The notes below the pieces were generated by a model, which ran no database searches, had not been told where the DNA came from, and saw only the letters and a program-made list of their open reading frames with translations. Shown here piece after piece: positions 58,909-64,000 of a DNA stretch of 64,000 bases (the stretch's first letter is position 1; each line of letters begins with the position of its first letter). The translations under genes and the position numbers were made by a program. Origin of the DNA: Aequorivita sinensis (GTDB taxonomy: Bacteria > Bacteroidota > Bacteroidia > Flavobacteriales > Flavobacteriaceae); contig NZ_VDMC01000003.1 in assembly GCF_006346335.1 (NCBI RefSeq), positions 1-64,000 of the forward strand. The letters are read 5' to 3'.

Positions 58909-59143
58909 AGTTTTTAGTTGAGAAGTTTATAGGTTTATTAGTTGATGAATACCAAGTATAGTCAAAATATTACTTTGTTTAATGAAAGTAAAGTTGCGAA
59001 AGGTAAAAGTGTTTGTTTAAAAAGATGTTATTTTGCAAGGAAAAGAAAAGTGTAAACAAGCCTTTAAAGTAGTAAAAAGAGATTTAAATATTTTACTTGT
59101 TGTGGTTTGTGATTTTCTTCAGTCTTGATTGAAAATTAAATAA

Positions 59144-60085
59144 ATGAAAATACTTGTTACGGGAGCTGCCGGGTTTATAGGTTCACATACTGCAGAAAGA
59201 TTGAAGGCTGTGGGTCATGATGTAATTGGAGTTGATAATTTTTCACCTTATTACGATACGCAGTTAAAAGAGTTAAATGCAAAAGCCTTAGCGGGAAAAA
59301 ATATTGAAGTTCTAAAACTAGACCTACGAACTGATGATTTAAGCAGTAAAATCCCTGAAAACTTAGATTATATATTTCATTTTGCTGCACATCCAGGCAT
59401 ATCAAATACATCCACTTTCGAAGATTATTTTAGTAATAATATTTTAGCAACTCAGCGCTTATTAGAATTTACTGAAAGTTTACCACAAAAACCTTTTTTT
59501 GTAAATATTGCTACTTCATCAATATACGGACTTGAAGCTACCTTTCCTGAAACAACTACAGCAAAACCTGCATCTTGGTATGGTGTTACAAAATTAGCTG
59601 CGGAGCAATTAGCTTTGGCAAAAAGCCGTGAAAAGAAGTTACAAGCAACTTCTCTAAGATTATTTTCGGTATATGGACCTCGCGAAAGACCTGATAAACT
59701 TTACACAAGGTTAATAGATTGTGCTTTAAATAAAAAACCGTTTCCTCTATTTGATGGGAGTGAAAAACACCTTCGTAGTTTTACTTATGTGCAAGACATT
59801 GTTGACGGAATTATAAGCGTTATCGGTAAAGAAGATGTTTGCAATGGGGAGGTTTTCAATTTAGGAACTGAAACAGAAAGTACAACTGCTGATGGAATTT
59901 CGACGGTTGAAGATATTCTTCAAGAAAAAATAAATTTTGAAAAGAAACCACCTCGTACAGGGGATCAATCGAGAACTAAGGCTAATATCGATAAGGCAAG
60001 AAATCTTTTAGATTACAATCCAAAAACAGATTTACGCAAAGGCTTAGAAGCTCAAGTTGAATGGTTTAAAAAGAATTTTAAGTAA
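59144..60085 (+). CDS. NAD-dependent sugar-nucleotide epimerase
   Basis: A 313-aa extended SDR epimerase/dehydratase. The Rossmann motif is GAAGFIGSHTAERLKAVGHD, with VDNFSPYYDTQLKELNAKAL after it, a pattern shared with UDP-glucuronate and UDP-galacturonate 4-epimerases. The active site is ATSSIYG (Ser) and WYGVTKLAAEQ (Tyr-x-x-x-Lys, about 145-155). SVYGPRERPDKLYTRLI and FNLGTETESTTADGIS follow. It is separated from the GT operon by a divergent intergenic region of 265 bp in which nothing else is seen. UDP-hexuronate epimerisation is likely but not proven. Confidence 0.88.
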   Translation: MKILVTGAAGFIGSHTAERLKAVGHDVIGVDNFSPYYDTQLKELNAKALAGKNIEVLKLDLRTDDLSSKIPENLDYIFHFAAHPGISNTSTFEDYFSNNILATQRLLEFTESLPQKPFFVNIATSSIYGLEATFPETTTAKPASWYGVTKLAAEQLALAKSREKKLQATSLRLFSVYGPRERPDKLYTRLIDCALNKKPFPLFDGSEKHLRSFTYVQDIVDGIISVIGKEDVCNGEVFNLGTETESTTADGISTVEDILQEKINFEKKPPRTGDQSRTKANIDKARNLLDYNPKTDLRKGLEAQVEWFKKNFK

Positions 60086-60087
60086 GA

Positions 60088-61167
60088 TTATTTTAGATTT
60101 AGTAACTTTTCAGCAGCTTCAAAAGGGGTTGTTCTATTTTCATCAATAGCGATTAATTGCTTTTCTAATTCAATTTTAATTGAAGGTCTAGCATAAAAAT
60201 CACTTTTCAACCTACTTTCAATAGTTTGCATAAGCCAGAATTTGTTCTGTTCTTTTCTTTTATGTTGAAAATATCCGTTTTCCTGAGTTTTTTCGAAATA
60301 GTTAGAAACAACTTCCCAGATTTCCTCAATGCCTTCGTTATTCAATGCGCTAGACAAAAGAGTTTTTGGATTCCATCCACTTTCTTTGGGAGGGTAGAGG
60401 TGTAGGGCGCGGTTAAATTCATTTTTAGCCATCTTGGCGGCCTTGAGATTTTCCCCATCAGCTTTATTAATCACAATAGAATCTGCCATTTCCATAATAC
60501 CGCGTTTAATTCCTTGTAATTCATCACCTGCACCAGCGAGTTTTAGTAGTAAGAAGAAATCGGTCATAGAGTGAACTGCTGTTTCACTTTGTCCAACACC
60601 AACAGTTTCAATTAAAATAACATCAAAACCTGCAGCTTCACATAAAATAATTGTTTCTCGCGTTTTTCTCGCTACGCCGCCTAAAGTGCTTCCACTTGCC
60701 GAAGGTCGAATAAACGCATTAGGCTCTTTAACCAATTCTTCCATTCGGGTTTTATCACCTAGAATACTTCCTTTGCTAATACTACTACTAGGATCTACCG
60801 TAAGTGCTGCAACTCTTTTGCCTTTGGAAATTAATAACTTTCCGAAACTTTCAATAAATGTGCTTTTTCCAACCCCTGGAACTCCTGTAATTCCAACACG
60901 GATTGATTTATTTGCGTGAGGCAAAGACTTTTCAATTAGCGTTTTAGCTAGGAGTTGGTGTTTTTCAGCCTTGCTTTCAATTATAGTAATTCCTTGGCTT
61001 AAGGCAGTTTGATTTCCATTTAAAATTCCTGAAACCAAACCCTCAACTGTTAATTCTTTCTTTTTTCGAGCACGAAGTTTATTTACAACCTCCATATTCA
61101 ATGTATTAGGTTGTGGAACGCCTTTTTTCTCTTTTAAAGCACTTGTATTTTTTATCTTTTTAGCCAC
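60088..61167 (-). CDS. meaB: methylmalonyl-CoA mutase-associated GTPase MeaB
   Basis: A 359-aa G3E-class P-loop GTPase that guards and repairs B12-dependent acyl-CoA mutases. Walker A is GITGVPGVGKSTFIESFGKL (about 93-112), followed by VDPSSSISKGSILGDKTRME, the switch FDVILIETVGVGQSETAVHS and NKADG for guanine specificity. N- and C-terminal helical extensions for dimerisation are present (LLAKTLIEKSLPHANKSIRV and SRLKSDFYARPSIKIELEKQ). It starts at a GTG; the promoter element lies only 16 bp upstream. No mutase gene is adjacent, so it probably serves a separate methylmalonyl-CoA mutase elsewhere, since IcmF carries its own GTPase domain. Confidence 0.93.
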   Translation of the reverse strand: MAKKIKNTSALKEKKGVPQPNTLNMEVVNKLRARKKKELTVEGLVSGILNGNQTALSQGITIIESKAEKHQLLAKTLIEKSLPHANKSIRVGITGVPGVGKSTFIESFGKLLISKGKRVAALTVDPSSSISKGSILGDKTRMEELVKEPNAFIRPSASGSTLGGVARKTRETIILCEAAGFDVILIETVGVGQSETAVHSMTDFFLLLKLAGAGDELQGIKRGIMEMADSIVINKADGENLKAAKMAKNEFNRALHLYPPKESGWNPKTLLSSALNNEGIEEIWEVVSNYFEKTQENGYFQHKRKEQNKFWLMQTIESRLKSDFYARPSIKIELEKQLIAIDENRTTPFEAAEKLLNLK

Positions 61168-61182
61168 ACTGTGAATTTAGGA

Positions 61183-61190
61183 CAAATTTA
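61183..61190 (-). promoter_or_regulatory. -7 element of meaB
   Basis: TAAATTTG on the minus strand, an exact match, 16 bp before the GTG at 61167, implying a leader of about 10 nt. Confidence 0.55.
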
Positions 61191-61260
61191 TGAATATGTT
61201 TTTTTAAAAACGGGTTTAACGTAGTATATTGGAATTTAATATTAATAAAAATTCAAAGAA

Positions 61261-61689
61261 ATGAAAAAGTTATATGAAGCCTCATCTACAGCAGTAGGAG
61301 GAAGAAAAGGTCATGTGTCCTCAGAAGATAAAAAGATAGATTTAGAACTTTCAACTCCTAAAGGTCTAGGTGGCGACGGTGGAAAAGGAACTAACCCTGA
61401 GCAGCTATTTGGAAGTGCTTATGCAGCTTGCTTTGGTGGAGCACTACAATTAGTAGCTGAGAGAGAAAAAGTTGAACTTGATGGAGATGTGAGCGTAACT
61501 GCAAATATTGAAATTGGTATGACAAAAGAAAACAACCTTCAGCTAAAGGCTACTTTAGATTGTTATATACCAGGAGTGGATGTTAAGACAGGAGAAGACT
61601 TAGTGAATAAAGCTCACGAAGTATGTCCTTATTCTAGAGCAACCCGTGATAATATTACTGTAACTTTGAATTTGTTGTTAGACGAATAA
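61261..61689 (+). CDS. organic hydroperoxide resistance protein (Ohr, OsmC fold)
   Basis: A 142-aa thiol peroxidase of the Ohr subgroup. It keeps the two catalytic cysteines at 57 (FGSAYAACFGGAL) and 122 (HEVCPYSRATRDN) and the Arg near the start (VGGRKGHVSSED) that activates the peroxidatic Cys. The N-terminal YEASSTAVGGR and GTNPEQLF are typical. It reduces organic hydroperoxides using lipoylated or dithiol partners. Monocistronic, with a terminator shared with the next gene. No OhrR regulator is nearby. Confidence 0.94.
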   Translation: MKKLYEASSTAVGGRKGHVSSEDKKIDLELSTPKGLGGDGGKGTNPEQLFGSAYAACFGGALQLVAEREKVELDGDVSVTANIEIGMTKENNLQLKATLDCYIPGVDVKTGEDLVNKAHEVCPYSRATRDNITVTLNLLLDE

Positions 61690-61710
61690 GAATAAAATTT
61701 TAGCAATAAA

Positions 61711-61737
61711 AAAAAGCCCTGATTTTCAGGGCTTTTT
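61711..61737. terminator. bidirectional terminator behind ohr
   Basis: AAAAAGCCCTGA and TCAGGGCTTTTT form a 12-bp perfect stem with loop TTT between convergent genes. Confidence 0.9.
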
Positions 61738-61740
61738 TTA

Positions 61741-62274
61741 TTACATTGCTTTAAGATTAATGACTTTGCCATCATTTTTTCCTTTATTCTCGTCTTGAGG
61801 CTGTTCTTCTTTTTTGCCTTCAATAAATGGACATTTCTTTGTGTGTTGTTTAGCTTGTTTTATATACCATTCTAACTGATACTTGTGTTTTTCAAGTAAC
61901 TCAAGAATACCATCTGGTAATTCTCTTCGCTCTAAAAGTTCGTCGTATCGTTTAATGTTATTACGATCTCGGCTAATACAAGAGTTTACAATTGATTCAG
62001 CGTGAAAATTTTCTAAAGCTTCTTTTATTTCTTGCCAAGTACGGTCTAAATTACCCTTGTTAGAATCTTCTTTCAAAGGTTCGATATCACGGGAGTGAAG
62101 TTCGTTGCTGATATCATGACTCATCCTGTTTCTCTCAACAGCCATATAGTTCAAAAACCGCTTTAATTCCGTAGTTTGAGCATCTTGAGCAGCATTGTAA
62201 TACAACTTTTCTGCTTCAAAACATGCCACCAGTAAACGGTTAAGTTTATCGAAGTCTGCGTATTTCTGTTTCAT
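61741..62274 (-). CDS. DUF2383/PA2169-type four-helix-bundle protein
   Basis: A 177-aa helical protein. The DUF2383 pattern is present: DKLNRLLVACFEAEKLYYNA, AAQDAQTTELKRFLNYMAVE with RNRMSHDISNELHSRDIEPL, then WQEIKEALENFHAESIVNSC and LERRELPDGILELLEKHKYQ with QLEWYIKQ. These form a ferritin-like bundle, although no clear di-iron ligand set is seen. The tail after about residue 150 is Lys/Glu/Gln-rich and probably disordered. An exact promoter element lies upstream. Many homologues respond to stress; the role here is unknown. Confidence 0.82.
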   Translation of the reverse strand: MKQKYADFDKLNRLLVACFEAEKLYYNAAQDAQTTELKRFLNYMAVERNRMSHDISNELHSRDIEPLKEDSNKGNLDRTWQEIKEALENFHAESIVNSCISRDRNNIKRYDELLERRELPDGILELLEKHKYQLEWYIKQAKQHTKKCPFIEGKKEEQPQDENKGKNDGKVINLKAM

Positions 62275-62290
62275 ATTTTTTCGATTTTAT

Positions 62291-62298
62291 CAAAGTTA
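62291..62298 (-). promoter_or_regulatory. -7 element of the DUF2383-type gene
   Basis: TAACTTTG on the minus strand, an exact match, 16 bp before the start codon at 62274. Confidence 0.5.
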
Positions 62299-62599
62299 AT
62301 ATAAATAAGCGGTATTTGAAATTTTATATCTTAAATGTTTTGTAATATTATCTTATTTTTATTATAAAAAATTCAATTATTTTAACGTTTTTTATGAGTA
62401 TCTGTTAGAGGTATTAAGAGGTTCCTGTTTTTTGTGTAAATTTTTGATTTAAAATTTTTCAAAAAAAATAAAATATTCGATTTATTGCTATTTCAAAGAT
62501 CATCTGCTAATGGCTTTTTATTGATTTATCTATACCAAAAAAGATGTCATTTATAGGAAGTTTTTATTCCTATAAGAGCGTCTTATAAAAGGAGAATAA
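62299..62599. other. AT-rich intergenic stretch with one small inverted repeat
   Basis: About 300 bp with no credible gene. It holds the upstream region of the leftward DUF2383-type gene and an inverted repeat TTATAGGAA / TTCCTATAA (62551-62559 and 62567-62575). Nothing else is recognised. Confidence 0.55.
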
Positions 62600-62634
62600 A
62601 TAAGCCTCTTTTTAAAATTTAAAAAGAGGCTTAT
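62600..62634 (-). terminator. terminator of the HAF-repeat gene
   Basis: A 17-bp perfect stem (ATAAGCCTCTTTTTAAA / TTTAAAAAGAGGCTTAT) with one spacer base, 30 nt beyond the stop codon of the leftward gene. Confidence 0.85.
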
Positions 62635-62663
62635 GGTTAATAAAAACTAGAGGGGGAGTCTAA

Positions 62664-63956
62664 TTATTCTTTAACTACTTTTAAGTTTTCTACACTTCCA
62701 TTGCTTTTTACTTCTACGAAGTAAACACCAGATGCAAGATTTGAGAAATCTACTTGAGTATTGTTTTCGCTTATACTTACGTTAGCAACTTTTTGACCTG
62801 TTACATTGTAAACAGCAACCGAGTTAATCGTTTCTTTAGTATTTAAGTTTAGTACATCTTTCACAGGATTAGGGTAGTAAGAAACAATTGTAGTTTCTAA
62901 TGTAGTTGTTCCTAGTATTAAGTCGTCAAGATTTACAATCCATCCCTCTGCAAACATTGGAGGTCCGTTTACCCAACCTACCACATAATTTCCGTTTGGG
63001 GAAACTGCAATGGCGGTACCCATCATTCCATCGTGAGTATTAATGGACACGCCCAAATCTGATAGCACGTCTTTCAAATATACTGGTTGGCTTCCTAAAT
63101 TGGGATGGTAAATAATGGCTTCCCTTACCTGAAAATCCACGTCGTCATAACCCACGGCAATGCCATTGTCAGAAATACTGGTGAAAGTTGCCGAATTACC
63201 GCTTGGGGCTGCAAAAGTTGTAAAGGTCTCCGTTGCCAAATCAAATATAAAAGGCTGGCCATCAAAATCGCCCACCATGATATTTGAGGAATTTATATCG
63301 TTTATTGCATTAACTTGTATGGTTGGCGATTGGCCGTCGGGAATCAAATTAATTTCCCCATCTTTATTAAAATATGCAGGAACGCGCAAGGTTCCGCCAC
63401 TGTTGGGTTGGTCCAACCAACCGCCAACAATACCGTCGTTATTCACGGTATAGCCTGCCAATGCCTCGCCATTTGGATCGAATATTTCAAAAAGTTCCTG
63501 GGTTTCGGTATCGTACAAAAACGTTCCGAAATCACAACACCCTTTGCTCATTTGCCCTGTAACGTATTTTCCATTGGGAGAAATGCCATAGGTGCTAAAT
63601 GAAGATTCCGAAGGATTTGAATCGGGAAACCAACCAATGGGTACCCAAACGTTGTCTTTCTTTACTGCGGGCTGAAGGATAAAATTAGGTTCGTCATAAT
63701 ACATGGAGCCCGATACCTCGCCATTATTGTTTATGGCGTTAAGCCCGGTGGCTTCCGGTTCAATATCGGTCAATGCATCTGTTCCAAAATCATAATATTG
63801 GTCTTGCGTTATTCCTGTCCCGCTATCGTTAACATCGTTAAAACGAGTACCCATTTCGGTAAGTATTTTTAATTCTACTTGCGCTTGCGTATTAGAGGCA
63901 AAAAAAAGTGCAGCTCCTAAAAACAAACTTTTGATTAAAAAAGTATTTTTTTTCAT
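62664..63956 (-). CDS. T9SS type A secreted HAF-repeat protein
   Basis: A 430-aa secreted protein. The signal peptide ends NTQAQ (about residue 26). The body (about 50-340) has repeats like those of the 'HAF' extracellular family: GLNAINNNGEVSGSMYY, YGISPNGKYVTGQMSKG, YTVNNDGIVGGWL, SISDNGIAVGYDDV and AVSPNGNYVVGWVNG, about six units probably folding as a beta-propeller. A T9SS sorting domain ends it (VSYYPNPVKDVLNLN, VAVYNVTGQKV, LASGVYFVEVKSNG, NLKVVKE). The body is about 47% GC by hand counts of 60-base samples, against about 33% in the sorting-domain part. It may have been acquired from a higher-GC donor. The upstream promoter is not clear before the window ends. Confidence 0.88.
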   Translation of the reverse strand: MKKNTFLIKSLFLGAALFFASNTQAQVELKILTEMGTRFNDVNDSGTGITQDQYYDFGTDALTDIEPEATGLNAINNNGEVSGSMYYDEPNFILQPAVKKDNVWVPIGWFPDSNPSESSFSTYGISPNGKYVTGQMSKGCCDFGTFLYDTETQELFEIFDPNGEALAGYTVNNDGIVGGWLDQPNSGGTLRVPAYFNKDGEINLIPDGQSPTIQVNAINDINSSNIMVGDFDGQPFIFDLATETFTTFAAPSGNSATFTSISDNGIAVGYDDVDFQVREAIIYHPNLGSQPVYLKDVLSDLGVSINTHDGMMGTAIAVSPNGNYVVGWVNGPPMFAEGWIVNLDDLILGTTTLETTIVSYYPNPVKDVLNLNTKETINSVAVYNVTGQKVANVSISENNTQVDFSNLASGVYFVEVKSNGSVENLKVVKE

Positions 63957-64000
63957 TCTTAAATTTTAGATAAATTAAATTGAGTTTAACGATGTCGAAT

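Noticed and set aside
1-64000. Prophage, insertion sequence or classical defence island
   Set aside because: No transposase, integrase, phage structural, restriction or CRISPR-associated proteins are recognised; the AAA ATPase at 48.4 kb lacks defence partners.

Overview
The window is chromosomal DNA from a low-GC Bacteroidota, almost certainly a member of the Flavobacteriaceae. Four things point there. Lineage families occur throughout: T9SS C-terminal sorting domains, DUF3078, DUF4197, DUF4920, a Lacal_2735-like small protein, type III glutamine synthetase, MnmD and a BlaR1/BlaI pair whose sensor ends in a TonB-plug-like tail. Most promoters carry the Bacteroidota -7 element TAnnTTTG. UUG and GUG starts with short leaders recur. 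There are no strong Shine-Dalgarno-driven operons. I see no insertion sequence, prophage, CRISPR array or rRNA. One tRNA gene, Arg-ACG, lies near the left edge.

Layout. 0-6.6 kb: tRNA-Arg, apt, a 50-aa small protein, a BlaI/BlaR1-type regulator pair with tandem operator-like repeats, a Ca2+/Na+ antiporter and glutamine synthetase III. 6.6-13.5 kb: a curli (functional amyloid) locus. Its genes are a 37-unit acidic curlin, a CsgB-like minor curlin, a CsgH-like/CsgE fusion, CsgF, CsgG with an extra C-terminal barrel-like domain, and a modular lipoprotein. 13.5-21.8 kb: purM, a DUF3078 protein, prfA, pyrF, a BtuF-like binding protein, a 59-aa protein, a DUF4197 lipoprotein and two tandem T9SS-secreted paralogues. 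21.9-36.9 kb: fused isobutyryl-CoA mutase IcmF, a paralogous pair of unknown proteins, an Lrp regulator, DUF1684, CrcB, an SRPBCC/GyrI-like protein, lipoprotein DPP III, a MazG-like enzyme, IlvE, DUF4920, MnmD, a TIGR01777 oxidoreductase and YceI.

37-46.6 kb: grpE-dnaJ, then a compact run of ABC exporter, MscS channel, outer-membrane protein, sigma-54 response regulator, PPK2 and M28 peptidase. 46.7-55.8 kb: DUF1853, RlmF, an AAA ATPase, DUF1801, a membrane protein, DUF3095, divergent ABC and MATE exporters, an acidic small protein and a PAP2 phosphatase. 55.8-64 kb: two intergenic repeat elements, a GT2/LAB_N/GT39 glycan-modification operon, a sugar epimerase, MeaB, Ohr, a DUF2383-like bundle protein and a T9SS-exported HAF-repeat protein whose body is richer in GC than its surroundings.

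How genes work together. The curli locus is the most distinctive system: fibre subunits, the chaperone or gatekeeper (CsgE/H), the surface adaptor (CsgF) and the pore (CsgG) lie in one direction with small gaps, and a lipoprotein follows. Its CsgE and CsgG are both domain fusions relative to E. coli. Cobalamin use is a second theme (IcmF, MeaB, BtuF-like protein), spread over three loci. Function calls rest on motifs recognised by eye; no searches were run.
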